Assembly (NCBI RefSeq): GCF_014287355.1
Contig: NZ_JACOPE010000001.1
Coordinates: 2,108,001 to 2,172,000, forward strand
Origin: Ruminococcus hominis
GTDB taxonomy: Bacteria; Bacillota; Clostridia; Lachnospirales; Lachnospiraceae
Length of the DNA: 64,000 bases
Reading direction: 5' to 3'
Shown: in pieces, positions 44,996-54,519 of the stretch
How the letters are laid out: each line of letters opens with the position of its first letter
Position numbering within the stretch: the stretch's first letter is position 1
The notes under the pieces: model-generated
Seen by the model: only the letters and a program-made list of their open reading frames with translations
Told to the model about the DNA's origin: nothing
Databases searched by the model: none
Translations under genes and position numbers: made by a program

Positions 44996-45736
44996 TTATT
45001 GATATCGAACAATTTCTCTTCTTAGACGAAGCATGATTTTTTTCTCCAATCTTGAAATATAAGATTGTGAAATTCCAAGAAAATCTGCAACTTCCTTTTG
45101 TGTTTTTTCCTCCCCGGACGGATTGTCCAGCCCATATCTCATCCGGATGATCATCCGTTCTCTGTTTGATAATTTGCTAATTGCATGGATTAACAACTTT
45201 CTTTCTGCTTCATTTTCCAAATCTTTATAAATTGTATCTTCTTCTGTTCCTAATATATCGGACAACAGCAACTCGTTTCCATCCCAGTCTACATTCAATG
45301 GCTCATCAATTGACACTTCCAGTTTTGTTTTATTATTTCTCCTAAGATACATCAAAATTTCATTTTCAATACAGCGTGACGCATACGTCGCCAGCTTAAT
45401 TTTCTTTGTTGGATTAAATGTGTTGATTGCTTTAATCAACCCGATTGTTCCAATGGAGATCAGATCTTCCACCCCAACCCCTGTATTATCAAATTTCTTT
45501 GCAATATAAACAACGAGACGCAGATTATGTTCAATCAGACTCTTTTTTGCTTTCTCCTGCTCATTTGTCTCAAGTGCTTCTATCATTTTTTGTTCTTCGT
45601 TTGCATCTAGTGGTGCCGGAAGTACATCCGTTCCACCTATGTAATGAATTTCTTTTCTCGGATGAAAAAATATATTTTGAAAATTAGATATTACATTTAT
45701 CTTAAACTGTTGTGTATTTATTGTCTCTGCAACCAT
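44996..45736 (-). CDS. sigE: Mother-cell sigma factor SigE (pro-form)
   Basis: 246 residues. The N-terminal pro-sequence (about 1-30) precedes [15 protein letters not shown], which matches the SpoIIGA cleavage region of pro-sigma-E. Region 2 has [38 protein letters not shown] and region 4 [26 protein letters not shown]. The start overlaps the 3' end of spoIIGA by 35 nt, so it is translationally coupled to its own processing protease. Confidence 0.97.
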   Translation of the reverse strand: MVAETINTQQFKINVISNFQNIFFHPRKEIHYIGGTDVLPAPLDANEEQKMIEALETNEQEKAKKSLIEHNLRLVVYIAKKFDNTGVGVEDLISIGTIGLIKAINTFNPTKKIKLATYASRCIENEILMYLRRNNKTKLEVSIDEPLNVDWDGNELLLSDILGTEEDTIYKDLENEAERKLLIHAISKLSNRERMIIRMRYGLDNPSGEEKTQKEVADFLGISQSYISRLEKKIMLRLRREIVRYQ

Positions 45737-46568
45737 ATTTAGCTCCTCCTATACTCTGCGCATTTACAATCATCTGATAGTCTGTTTCTTGCATAATGCC
45801 AATACCAATCTGCGGCATCTGTATTTCTATTACTGATTTTTGTCTGATTTCCATTTTATCCATTGTTATAACCGGCAATAAATGTGTTCCTTGAATGGTC
45901 TGACATGAAATAAAATGCAGTTTCTTTTGCATCCATTTTTCTTCATTCTCTTTAGAAAGTGAATACTCCATTAATTCTTCAACCATTTTTGCCCCATATA
46001 TTTTTTCTGCCATTTTCTTTGAAATAATATGAACCGGTTTTTGTCCTACCGGATCTTGAAGCATATTTCCTGTGTCAATCATTGCACGAATATCCCATTT
46101 TTTTGTTTCATCATATAAGACAACCCGACAGCACCGCTTTTGAAGATTTCCCGCTCTTGTAAGCAAATTCCAGCTCATTTTTAAAATAAAGAATCCCACC
46201 AACGCACCACCATATACCACACTTACAATTCCAAGGTATGGTCGGAACAGTTGCATGATTCCTCCTAAGCATATTGCCGTAAAATACAATAGCAACAGGC
46301 CCTCGAACAACTGCAATACATTTGAAATTTTTACTCCTGCCCAGATCATAATGACCGGGATAATACAATAATTGCAAAAACACTTAACCGCTTCCGGCAT
46401 TCTTATTGCAATAACCACACAGGAAAATACAGCGGAAATAATTCCTGCTGTAAATGTTCTTATCGTAAATGACTTTTTACCAAACACACTACGCACAAAC
46501 AATAGTAAAATGGAATCCATCATAAAATTTTCTAAAAAAAATAAATCTATGTATAATTCATAGTACAT
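45702..46568 (-). CDS. spoIIGA: Sigma-E processing peptidase SpoIIGA
   Basis: 288 residues. Five or so membrane helices fill residues 1-135; the C-terminal half is an aspartic-protease domain with the catalytic motif [12 protein letters not shown]. It cleaves pro-sigma-E in the septal membrane after a forespore signal. Good GGAGGGG ribosome site. Transcribed from a Spo0A-type promoter. Confidence 0.95.
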   Translation of the reverse strand: MYYELYIDLFFLENFMMDSILLLFVRSVFGKKSFTIRTFTAGIISAVFSCVVIAIRMPEAVKCFCNYCIIPVIMIWAGVKISNVLQLFEGLLLLYFTAICLGGIMQLFRPYLGIVSVVYGGALVGFFILKMSWNLLTRAGNLQKRCCRVVLYDETKKWDIRAMIDTGNMLQDPVGQKPVHIISKKMAEKIYGAKMVEELMEYSLSKENEEKWMQKKLHFISCQTIQGTHLLPVITMDKMEIRQKSVIEIQMPQIGIGIMQETDYQMIVNAQSIGGAKYGCRDNKYTTV

Positions 46569-46594
46569 ATCCCCTCCTCATTTCCTACAAGCTC

Positions 46595-46660
46595 ATTATA
46601 GAAACTACTCCTCTCAGATTTTGTCAAAATCTGGCATCCGCTATCAAAGAATCTTCGACA
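46595..46660 (-). promoter_or_regulatory. Spo0A-dependent spoIIG promoter
   Basis: Minus-strand TATAAT (46600-46595) and TTGACA (46627-46622) are separated by 21 bp, close to the unusually long 22-bp spacing of the B. subtilis spoIIG promoter. A perfect 0A box TGTCGAA lies upstream (46660-46654), and the -35 sits in TTTTGACAAAA, which resembles a second, weaker 0A site. Confidence 0.7.
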
Positions 46661-46687
46661 ATTTTCTAACATTTAATAGGATTTTTA

Positions 46688-46715
46688 TTGATTTTATCCC
46701 CATATTATGTATAAT
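46688..46715 (+). promoter_or_regulatory. pckA promoter
   Basis: TTGATT (46688-46693), 16-nt spacer, TATAAT (46710-46715), giving a leader of about 65 nt. It is back to back with the spoIIG promoter; the 0A box lies 28 nt upstream of this -35. Confidence 0.6.
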
Positions 46716-46788
46716 TAGAAAAGAATATGGTATCGTCTAATCTTAGATGGACGTACAGTATTACTACAAAGAAAGAGGTATATGTAAG

Positions 46789-48393
46789 ATGGCAAAAATT
46801 GATTTAACTAAATACGGCATTACAGGAACTACTGAGGTTGTTTACAATCCTTCATATGAAATGTTATTTGAAGAAGAGACAAAACCTGAGTTAGAAGGCT
46901 TTGAAGTTGGTCAGGAAAGTGAACTTGGTGCAGTGAACGTTATGACTGGTGTATATACAGGTCGTTCACCTAAAGACAAATTCATCGTTATGGATGAGAA
47001 CTCTAAAGATACTGTATGGTGGACATCTGACGAATATAAAAATGATAACCACCCAGCTACAGAAGAGTCTTGGAAAGCTGTAAAAGATATCGCAATCAAA
47101 GAGCTTTCTAATAAGAGACTTTTTGTTGTCGATGCATTCTGCGGAGCTAACAAAGATACTCGTATGGCTATCCGTTTCATCGTTGAAGTTGCATGGCAGG
47201 CACACTTTGTAACAAACATGTTCATCCAGCCTACAGAGGAAGAACTCGAGAACTTTGAGCCAGATTTCGTTGTTTACAACGCTTCTAAAGCAAAAGTAGA
47301 GAACTACAAAGAATTAGGACTGAACTCTGAGACAGCTGTTATGTTCAATATCACAAGCAAAGAACAGGTTATCGTTAACACATGGTATGGCGGAGAAATG
47401 AAGAAAGGTATGTTCTCTATGATGAACTACTTCCTTCCATTAAAAGGAATCGCTTCTATGCACTGTTCTGCAAACACAGATATGAACGGAGAAAACACAG
47501 CAATCTTCTTCGGTCTTTCAGGAACAGGTAAAACAACACTTTCTACAGATCCTAAACGTCTCCTGATTGGTGATGACGAGCATGGTTGGGATGATAATGG
47601 TGTATTCAACTTTGAGGGTGGATGCTACGCAAAAGTTATCAACCTTGACAAAGAATCTGAGCCAGATATCTACAATGCAATCGTTCGTGACGCTCTTCTT
47701 GAGAACGTTACATTGGATGAGAACGGAAAGATTGATTTTAATGATAAGAGCGTAACAGAAAACACACGTGTTTCTTACCCTATCAACCACATTAAAAATA
47801 TTGTACGTCCAGTTTCTTCTGCACCAGCAGCTAAAAATGTTATCTTCTTATCAGCAGATGCATTTGGAGTACTTCCTCCAGTATCTATCCTTACAGAAGA
47901 TCAGACACAGTACTACTTCTTGTCTGGATTTACAGCAAAACTTGCTGGAACAGAGCGTGGAATCACAGAGCCAACACCTACATTCTCAGCTTGCTTCGGA
48001 CAGGCATTCCTTGAACTGCACCCAACAAAATATGCAGAAGAGCTTGTTAAGAAGATGGAGAAGAGTGGAGCTAAAGCTTACCTCGTAAATACAGGATGGA
48101 ATGGAACAGGAAAACGTATCTCTATCAAAGATACACGTGGTATCATCGATGCTATCCTGAACGGAGCAATCAACAACGCTCCTACAAAGACAATCCCATA
48201 CTTCAACTTTGAAGTTCCTACAGAACTTGAGGGTGTTGACACAGGTATCCTTGATCCTCGTGACACATACGCTGATGCTTCTGAATGGGAAGAAAAAGCA
48301 AAAGATCTTGCACAGAGATTTGTCAAAAACTTCGCTAAATACGAAGGAAATGAAGCTGGTAAAGCACTTGTTTCTGCAGGTCCACAGCTGTAA
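46789..48393 (+). CDS. pckA: Phosphoenolpyruvate carboxykinase (ATP)
   Basis: Interconverts oxaloacetate plus ATP with PEP, CO2 and ADP. 534 residues from [10 protein letters not shown]; the frame extends upstream to 46747 without a better ribosome site. Motifs: [45 protein letters not shown] (P-loop), LIGDDEHGW and FEGGCYAK. In anaerobes it may run in the carboxylating direction. The only plus-strand gene between sigG and asnB. Confidence 0.97.
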   Translation: MAKIDLTKYGITGTTEVVYNPSYEMLFEEETKPELEGFEVGQESELGAVNVMTGVYTGRSPKDKFIVMDENSKDTVWWTSDEYKNDNHPATEESWKAVKDIAIKELSNKRLFVVDAFCGANKDTRMAIRFIVEVAWQAHFVTNMFIQPTEEELENFEPDFVVYNASKAKVENYKELGLNSETAVMFNITSKEQVIVNTWYGGEMKKGMFSMMNYFLPLKGIASMHCSANTDMNGENTAIFFGLSGTGKTTLSTDPKRLLIGDDEHGWDDNGVFNFEGGCYAKVINLDKESEPDIYNAIVRDALLENVTLDENGKIDFNDKSVTENTRVSYPINHIKNIVRPVSSAPAAKNVIFLSADAFGVLPPVSILTEDQTQYYFLSGFTAKLAGTERGITEPTPTFSACFGQAFLELHPTKYAEELVKKMEKSGAKAYLVNTGWNGTGKRISIKDTRGIIDAILNGAINNAPTKTIPYFNFEVPTELEGVDTGILDPRDTYADASEWEEKAKDLAQRFVKNFAKYEGNEAGKALVSAGPQL

Positions 48394-48411
48394 GATTTTA
48401 GTTGATAATTT

Positions 48412-48453
48412 AAAAGAGTGTGTGAAAACCAGTTTTTCACACACTCTTTTTAT
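48412..48453 (+). terminator. pckA terminator
   Basis: AAGAGTGTGTGAAAA pairs with TTTTTCACACACTCTT (a very long perfect stem) around ACCAG, followed by TTTTTA. Confidence 0.85.
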
Positions 48454-48574
48454 ATATTAGGAAAGTGCTTTCCTAATATATAAAAATCGCTCCGCTAAGG
48501 ATGCGCACTGCGGCGTACAATGTAGGTGTCGCAAGCGACCGCCGAAGGCACAAGAATGTGCAAAGCACATTCTT
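48451..48574. repeat. Structured intergenic repeat with four successive hairpins
   Basis: From left to right: a 32-bp perfect palindrome (48451-48482, arms TATATATTAGGAAAG and its complement around TG); CCGC/GCGG (48492-48513); GTCGC-AA-GCGAC (48528-48539); and AAGAATGTGC-AAA-GCACATTCTT (48552-48574). There is no open frame. It fills the gap between the convergent pckA and ftsZ terminators. It looks like a REP/BIME-type element; I recognise no named family. Confidence 0.6.
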
Positions 48575-48625
48575 TTATGCATGGCAACTAAAAAAGAAGA
48601 GCACCTATATTCGATACTCTTCTTT
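48575..48625 (-). terminator. ftsZ terminator with terminator-linked motif (copy B)
   Basis: On the minus strand AAGAAGAG pairs with CTCTTCTT around about 15 nt and is followed by TTTT. Directly beyond the T run is AGTTGCCATGCATAA, the same motif seen after the terminators at 3278 and 60649. Confidence 0.65.
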
Positions 48626-48648
48626 CGTATTACTTATTCTCTATCTAT

Positions 48649-49821
48649 TTATTTCTTAAAGAAATCCGGAATCTTAATAGACTGCTCTTTTACCCCGCTT
48701 GTAACAGGTCTTGACTGCTGCATAGATGGTGTTGTACCACCCATTGGTCTTGCTGTTGTTCTTCCATCATATGAAGGTACTGTTCTGTTTGCCCCATCTC
48801 CTGAAGGAAGGATAGATCCTACTTTCTGCTGTCCTTCTAATCTTGCTTTCAATTTTGATGAGCTTCCACCTACATTATGTAAACCAGTTGCAATAACTGT
48901 GATTGTAGCTTCATCGGATCTTGAATCATCATAAGTAGCACCAAAGATAATGTTTGCATTCTCTCCGGCAAGCTCCTGAACATACTCTGCTGCATCAGAT
49001 GCATCCATAAGTGTAATATCACCAGATACATTGATAATAACGTGAGATGCACCCTGAATTGTTGTCTCAAGCAATGGACTTGCAACAGCCTGTTTTACTG
49101 CCTCAAGAGCCTTGTCATCTCCACGTCCCTCACCGATACCGATGTGAGCAATACCTTTGTCTTTCATAACTGTCTGTACATCGGCAAAGTCAAGGTTGAT
49201 AAGTGATGGTACGTTAATCAAATCTGTGATTCCCTGAATACCCTGCTGTAATACTTCATCTGCCTTCTTCAGTGCTTCCGGCATTGTAGTTCTTCTATCT
49301 ACTACTTCCAACAGTTTATCATTTGGAATTACGATCAATGTGTCAACATTCTCTTTTAATTTGTCAATTCCTGCCAATGCATTCTGCATACGTGTTCTTG
49401 ACTCGAAACGGAAAGGCTTTGTAACAACACCAACTGTCAATGCACCCTGTTCTTTTGCAATACGTGCAACTACAGGTGTTGCTCCTGTTCCGGTACCGCC
49501 ACCCATTCCACAAGTAACGAATACCATGTCAGCACCTTTCAATGCTGCTGAAATCTCTTCTGCACTTTCTTCTGCTGCTTTCTCTCCAACTTCCGGCTGA
49601 GCTCCTGCTCCAAGACCTTTTGTCAGTTTCTCACCAATCTGCATCAATGTTGGTGCTTTACATAACTGAAGTGCCTGTTTATCTGTATTAATTGCAATAA
49701 ATTCTACACCTGCGATCTGTTCATCGATCATTCGGTTAACGGCATTGTTACCGCCTCCACCAACGCCAATAACAATTATCTTTGCAGCTGCCTCTGATTC
49801 ATTAGTTTTAATTTCTAACAA
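48649..49821 (-). CDS. ftsZ: Cell division GTPase FtsZ
   Basis: 390 residues. The start is taken as TTG 49821 with AAGGAGG 8 nt upstream; the longer frame to 49896 would include this site. Tubulin signature GGGTGTGA is intact, with T7-loop [12 protein letters not shown] Gly/Ser/Thr/Pro linker leads to the C-terminal peptide IKIPDFFKK, which binds membrane anchors. It forms the division ring. A separate promoter and terminator make it independent of divIB. No ftsA is adjacent. Confidence 0.98.
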   Translation of the reverse strand: MLEIKTNESEAAAKIIVIGVGGGGNNAVNRMIDEQIAGVEFIAINTDKQALQLCKAPTLMQIGEKLTKGLGAGAQPEVGEKAAEESAEEISAALKGADMVFVTCGMGGGTGTGATPVVARIAKEQGALTVGVVTKPFRFESRTRMQNALAGIDKLKENVDTLIVIPNDKLLEVVDRRTTMPEALKKADEVLQQGIQGITDLINVPSLINLDFADVQTVMKDKGIAHIGIGEGRGDDKALEAVKQAVASPLLETTIQGASHVIINVSGDITLMDASDAAEYVQELAGENANIIFGATYDDSRSDEATITVIATGLHNVGGSSSKLKARLEGQQKVGSILPSGDGANRTVPSYDGRTTARPMGGTTPSMQQSRPVTSGVKEQSIKIPDFFKK

Positions 49822-49903
49822 GAGTAGTTCCTCCTTTGTCGTCTTATTAATCTTTATTATTATACATCCCATTTGAAATTGAACGCTATAATCCAATAAT
49901 TAT

Positions 49904-49932
49904 ATAATATATTTTTTTCAGTAAATAATCAA
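49904..49932 (-). promoter_or_regulatory. Probable ftsZ promoter
   Basis: Minus-strand TTGATT (49932-49927), 17-nt spacer, TATTAT (49909-49904), in a very AT-rich gap with further -10-like sequences closer to the gene. Confidence 0.45.
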
Positions 49933-49985
49933 TAGATTTTTTTGTATTTTATGTTTTTTTTGCTCAACATCGCAAATTTCATTTT

Positions 49986-50897
49986 TTATTGTGTGTCCGG
50001 CACAAACCGGATTGATGTATCTGATGTCTGATAACTCTCCAAATGCAATTCTCCCGACTGATTTTCATACTGCTCAGACAATTTTTGCAATATCGGCGAA
50101 ATCTGTGGAATCTTATCCTCATAGGAAGCACTTCCCAGAGAAACTCTTACGTTGCCAAAAACAACTGTGAGTTCACTTCCTGAACATATGATTTTATCTG
50201 CTGTCAGTTCATTCTCTTGTAACAGTGCTATAAGTTCTGAAAGTTGCTTAAACACATCTTTATCATCCACCGGTATTTTCTTTCCAAGTTTCACCTTGCT
50301 TTCTTCAATCTGTATTCCCTCGATCATTGCAGTTCCTTCGATCAGTTCCTCGCTTTTTAATGAAGCGATTCCATCCTTATCAAAATACAGATAACCACTT
50401 CCAAGATCAATCCTTCCTGTCATCGTCTTTTCTGTCACCGCCACATTAATCTTCCTCGGTGAAATAAGGCTTACTTTTACCTTCTCAACAGATGGTAATT
50501 GTGTGCAGTTTTCCCTGTTAAAATACCACAAATCATACAATGTATTTCCTGAATACGGATTTTGCTTTACCCACTCTTCTACTTCCTGCTGGGTTGTGTA
50601 AACATTTCCCGTCACCCGGATCTGCTTTAATTGGAAGATCAAGGTCTCCAGATAAACAAGGCCTGCACAAATAATGATAATTATAAATAAATACAAAAAT
50701 ACTTTTCCACTTACATTTCTTCTGTTCTTTTTATGCTTCTTTGATTGTTTTTTATTGTTTTTATTATTTTGTGAACGTATCTCACGATCATGCAGATCCT
50801 CTGAACCAGCAAGGTATATAATATCGTCACGCGAATAATGCTTCGCTGTAGTCCGGCTTCTTCCTCTGTCTGTCTTTCTGTTTCGCTGCTGTGTCAT
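49986..50897 (-). CDS. divIB: Cell division protein DivIB/FtsQ
   Basis: 303 residues. Basic cytoplasmic N-terminus of about 55 residues, one membrane helix (VFLYLFIIIIICAGLVYL), then a POTRA domain beginning LKQIRVTGNVYTTQQEVEEWVKQNPYSGNTLYDL and a FtsQ/DivIB beta domain. It links early and late divisome proteins. 59 nt separate it from ftsW; no murG or murB lies between them, as in many dcw clusters. Confidence 0.9.
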   Translation of the reverse strand: MTQQRNRKTDRGRSRTTAKHYSRDDIIYLAGSEDLHDREIRSQNNKNNKKQSKKHKKNRRNVSGKVFLYLFIIIIICAGLVYLETLIFQLKQIRVTGNVYTTQQEVEEWVKQNPYSGNTLYDLWYFNRENCTQLPSVEKVKVSLISPRKINVAVTEKTMTGRIDLGSGYLYFDKDGIASLKSEELIEGTAMIEGIQIEESKVKLGKKIPVDDKDVFKQLSELIALLQENELTADKIICSGSELTVVFGNVRVSLGSASYEDKIPQISPILQKLSEQYENQSGELHLESYQTSDTSIRFVPDTQ

Positions 50898-50956
50898 CGA
50901 CAGCCGCCTCCTTCGTTTTCATTTGATACTGCCAGTCACAGTAATCATGTCTATTG

Positions 50957-52042
50957 CTATCTTACCAGATTTGATACACTCAACACAAGACCCATTTCCA
51001 GTAATAGAAATAAAACTGATGTACCTCCATAACTGATAAAGGGAAGCGTGATTCCCGTATTTGGAATACTGTTGGTCACAACCGCAATATTTAAGATTAC
51101 CTGTATCATCATATGTGCCATCGCTCCGGTAACGATTAATGCTCCAAGCAAATCTTTTGCATTTATCGCAATAATAAAAAAGCGCCAGATTAAAATGAGA
51201 AATAAAATAATAATCATGCCAGCGCCAAATAACCCCAGCTCTTCACATATAATCGAAAATATCATGTCATTTTGCGCTTCCGGCAAGAATCCAAGCTTTT
51301 GAACGCTTTGACCAATTCCTCTTCCAAACAACCCGCCTGAACCAATCGCATAAAGTCCTTGTAATGTCTGATATCCTTTTTCGTATTGCTCCGGATTTCT
51401 CCATATTGCCAGCCTTTCCAGACGATAACTTTCCAATGCCAGAAATATTGCCATAAATCCGATTCCAAGAATCCCCATCCAAATAAACTGTATATACTTT
51501 GGACTTGCAACAAAAATAAGTACCACGGCAATACCTAATATAATAATCGCTGTACTTAAATTACTTGCTCCTACCAATGCTGTAACCGGAAGCACCGGAA
51601 GCATCAGACGCAGCATTGAATGCCAATTATCTACACACTTCTTTTGTCCTGATATCAGACATGCCAGAAACAAAATAATCGCTACTTTTGAAAATTCCGA
51701 TGGTTGAAAAGAAAGCGGGCCCAAAGAAAGCCATCTTTTGGACCCGTTATATTCTTCTCCCACAAGCATCACTAATACTGACAATATAATTGATACCAGA
51801 TATCCCAGATTTGCAAATGGAATCCACTTATGATAATCAATCTTTGCTATAATTAACATTCCAATCACACCTAAGACTGTAGCAGCACCTTGTTTTTTCA
51901 CATAATAATATGCATCTTGAAATTTATTCTGTCCGTTATAAGCACTCGTACTGTATAACAATACAAGCCCTGCTCCAATCAACATGACCAAAACGATCAA
52001 CAGCACATAATCTAGATTCGCTCTCTTCTCCAGGCGTTTCAA
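50957..52042 (-). CDS. ftsW: SEDS peptidoglycan glycosyltransferase FtsW
   Basis: 361 residues, about ten membrane helices. LVLLYSTSAYNG, RWLSLGPLSFQPSEFSKVAIILFLA, LYAIGSGGLFGRGIGQSVQKLGFLPEAQNDMIFSIICEELG and GITLPFISYGGTS are family signatures. It starts at TTG with AAGGAG 9 nt upstream. Placed between murD and divIB. It polymerises septal glycan with a class B PBP. Confidence 0.94.
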   Translation of the reverse strand: MKRLEKRANLDYVLLIVLVMLIGAGLVLLYSTSAYNGQNKFQDAYYYVKKQGAATVLGVIGMLIIAKIDYHKWIPFANLGYLVSIILSVLVMLVGEEYNGSKRWLSLGPLSFQPSEFSKVAIILFLACLISGQKKCVDNWHSMLRLMLPVLPVTALVGASNLSTAIIILGIAVVLIFVASPKYIQFIWMGILGIGFMAIFLALESYRLERLAIWRNPEQYEKGYQTLQGLYAIGSGGLFGRGIGQSVQKLGFLPEAQNDMIFSIICEELGLFGAGMIIILFLILIWRFFIIAINAKDLLGALIVTGAMAHMMIQVILNIAVVTNSIPNTGITLPFISYGGTSVLFLLLEMGLVLSVSNLVR

Positions 52043-52055
52043 GGAACTTCACTCC

Positions 52056-53438
52056 TTATAATTCATTTACCAGCTCTTTGAATTTATCGCCTCGTTCTTC
52101 ATAACATTTAAACATTCCCCAGCTTGCACATGCCGGTGATAAGAGAACCGCATCTCCCGGCTCTGCATATTTCACGCATGTTGCCACCGCTTCTTCAAAT
52201 GTATCTACAAGAATTGTATCTGTAAAGCCTAATTTCTTTGCTGTTGCATCAATCTTTTCTCTTGTTACACCAAGTAATACAAGCTTTTTCACTTTTCCGT
52301 CAAAAGCATTGATCCACTCATCGTACGACGAGTCTTTGTCATATCCGCCCCCGATCAGAAGCGTTGGACGATTCATTGCCTGAATTCCTTTGATTGCTGC
52401 ATCCGGGTTTGTTCCTTTGGAATCATTATAATAAGCTACACCATTTTTCTCTGCTACAAACTCAATTCGATGAGCTACACCTTTGAAAGACTTAATCACC
52501 TCTCGAACCAGGTCCACAGGCACACCATATGCGATTGCCATCGCAGCTGCTGCCATAATATTTTCATAATTATGTGTTCCCAGAAGCTGAAGTTCCTTCA
52601 CATTACAGATTGTTACTGCAACATCTGTATCATAACTATATACAATATCACCCTCATCAAGATAAATACCTCTATCTAATATACGCTGACTACTGAAATA
52701 TAGAACCTTCGCTTTAATCTCTTCCCCGAATTTTCTTGTCACTTCATCCTCATAATTCAATACACACACATCATCTGCTGTCTGGTTTCTGCAAATGTTC
52801 TTCTTTGCTTCAATATAAGCTTCCATTGTATGATGACGATTTAAATGATCCGGAGTAATATTCAGTATTGCGCTGACCTTCGGACGAAATGTATGTATTG
52901 TTTCCAGCTGAAAACTACTCATCTCTGCTACTGCCACAGAATCCTCTGTCATATCCAGCGCTACTTCTGTATATGGATTTCCAATATTTCCTACTACATA
53001 TACATGTTCCTGATATTTCTTCATAATCTCCCCAAGTAATGTAGTTGTAGTTGTCTTTCCATTTGTTCCTGTGATTGCAAGAACCTCACCTTTTCCATAT
53101 ACGTAAGCAAGTTCAATCTCGCCCCATATTGGAATACCCATTTTTCTCATCTGGTTCACAACTTCAAGATCTGTCGGCACTCCCGGACTCATCACAGTAA
53201 GCACAAGACTTTCCATCACCTCTTTGGAGAGTTCCCCTAATATAACCTTTACATCGCCAGACAAAGTTACTCCGTGCTCTTCATCATGTAAAATATTTTC
53301 TTTGATTGTTTCTGCATCAAGCTTCTCATTTCCATCATATAAAATTACATCAGCTCCTTCTCTCAAAAGCAGACGACTTGCTGCTATCCCACTGATTCCA
53401 GAACCAAATACCAATACATTTTTATCTCTTATGTCCAT
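52056..53438 (-). CDS. murD: UDP-N-acetylmuramoylalanine--D-glutamate ligase
   Basis: 460 residues from MDIRDKNVLVFGSGISG; the frame continues upstream within mraY without a ribosome site, and GGGGG precedes this ATG. ITGTNGKTTTTTLLGEIM is the ATP-binding loop; EMSSFQLETI and NITPDHLNRH bind substrate; the C-terminal domain has YYNDSKGTNPDAAIKGI and LLSPACASWGMF. The start is 2 nt beyond the mraY stop codon. Confidence 0.96.
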   Translation of the reverse strand: MDIRDKNVLVFGSGISGIAASRLLLREGADVILYDGNEKLDAETIKENILHDEEHGVTLSGDVKVILGELSKEVMESLVLTVMSPGVPTDLEVVNQMRKMGIPIWGEIELAYVYGKGEVLAITGTNGKTTTTTLLGEIMKKYQEHVYVVGNIGNPYTEVALDMTEDSVAVAEMSSFQLETIHTFRPKVSAILNITPDHLNRHHTMEAYIEAKKNICRNQTADDVCVLNYEDEVTRKFGEEIKAKVLYFSSQRILDRGIYLDEGDIVYSYDTDVAVTICNVKELQLLGTHNYENIMAAAAMAIAYGVPVDLVREVIKSFKGVAHRIEFVAEKNGVAYYNDSKGTNPDAAIKGIQAMNRPTLLIGGGYDKDSSYDEWINAFDGKVKKLVLLGVTREKIDATAKKLGFTDTILVDTFEEAVATCVKYAEPGDAVLLSPACASWGMFKCYEERGDKFKELVNEL

Positions 53439-53440
53439 CT

Positions 53441-54397
53441 TTATACCCCCATAAGTGCAATCAAACATAATATTGCTGTAATAATAGAAAATACAGCAAC
53501 AACTCTTGTCTCTGACCATCCACACAATTCAAAATGATGATGTATCGGAGCCATTTTAAAAATTCGTTTTCCACCTGTCTTTTTAAAATATGTGACCTGA
53601 ATAATGACAGAAGCCACTTCCACCAGATAGATTAAACCAACAATAATAATAAACAACGGCATCTGCATCATATATGCAGCACCTGCCACAAATCCTCCCA
53701 ATGCAAGCGAACCTGTATCTCCCATAAATACGCTTGCCGGATATACGTTAAACAATAAAAATCCAAGTAAAGCACCTACTACCGCACAAGTAATCGGTTC
53801 AATTCCACTCTTTGTTCCAACTGCAACAACTGTAAAAAATGTTGCAACTAATACAGTTACACTAGATGCTAATCCATCCAGCCCATCTGTAAAGTTTGTT
53901 CCGTTTACAGTTCCGATTACCGCAATAAATAAAAGCGGAACTGCAAGCCATCCAATATCCAGATATTTTCCACCTGAAAATGGAATCAGCATTGTAAGTG
54001 GAATCTTCGCAATCCTTACTACATAATAAGCAAATATCGCTGTCACTACAATCTGCAATGCCATCTTCTGCTTCGGAAATAATCCATCTGAGCGTTTCAT
54101 AACCACTTTTAAATAATCATCAAGAAAACCAATCAGACCAAAGCCAACTGTCAAAAACAATACCGGAATAATCTTCGGATAATCTTTTACATAGAACAGT
54201 GAAGTGATCACTACACTTCCTAATATCATAACGCCACCCATCGTCGGCGTTCCTGCTTTTTTCAAATGCGACTGAACTCCGTCAACACGTTCTGTCTGCC
54301 CCATCTTTAATCTTCGCAAAAATGGGATTACAAATGGTCCCATGATCACACTTAATGCGAATGATATTAACACTGGAATTACTACATGATTTGCCAT
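53441..54397 (-). CDS. mraY: Phospho-N-acetylmuramoyl-pentapeptide transferase
   Basis: Makes lipid I. 318 residues, about ten membrane helices. GTPTMGG, the catalytic acidic motif GFLDDYLKV, NGTNFTDGLDGLA and the C-terminal FKMAPIHHHFELCGW are all present. ATG 54397 has AGAGGT 6 nt upstream (a GTG two codons earlier is less likely). It has its own promoter inside the cluster. Confidence 0.97.
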   Translation of the reverse strand: MANHVVIPVLISFALSVIMGPFVIPFLRRLKMGQTERVDGVQSHLKKAGTPTMGGVMILGSVVITSLFYVKDYPKIIPVLFLTVGFGLIGFLDDYLKVVMKRSDGLFPKQKMALQIVVTAIFAYYVVRIAKIPLTMLIPFSGGKYLDIGWLAVPLLFIAVIGTVNGTNFTDGLDGLASSVTVLVATFFTVVAVGTKSGIEPITCAVVGALLGFLLFNVYPASVFMGDTGSLALGGFVAGAAYMMQMPLFIIIVGLIYLVEVASVIIQVTYFKKTGGKRIFKMAPIHHHFELCGWSETRVVAVFSIITAILCLIALMGV

Positions 54398-54424
54398 ACT
54401 CACACCTCTTCATCTCTTTGGTTC

Positions 54425-54495
54425 AGCGAGAAGTTTCTCTTTTGTAACTCTCGCTATATCTTATACAGTATAACTCATAGTCTGTGGATTTTCAA
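54425..54495 (-). promoter_or_regulatory. Internal promoter and leader hairpin upstream of mraY
   Basis: Minus-strand TTGAAA (54495-54490), 17-nt spacer, TATACT (54472-54467). Just after the start point a 7-bp hairpin, AGCGAGA (54425-54431) with TCTCGCT (54449-54455), lies in the leader. Confidence 0.6.
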
Positions 54496-54519
54496 CCTCA
54501 CCAGAATATGGACGACATT

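Noticed and set aside
48078..48444. Minus-strand frames of 120-152 aa opposite the end of pckA
   Set aside because: They lie antisense to highly conserved pckA codons and across its terminator, with no family match.
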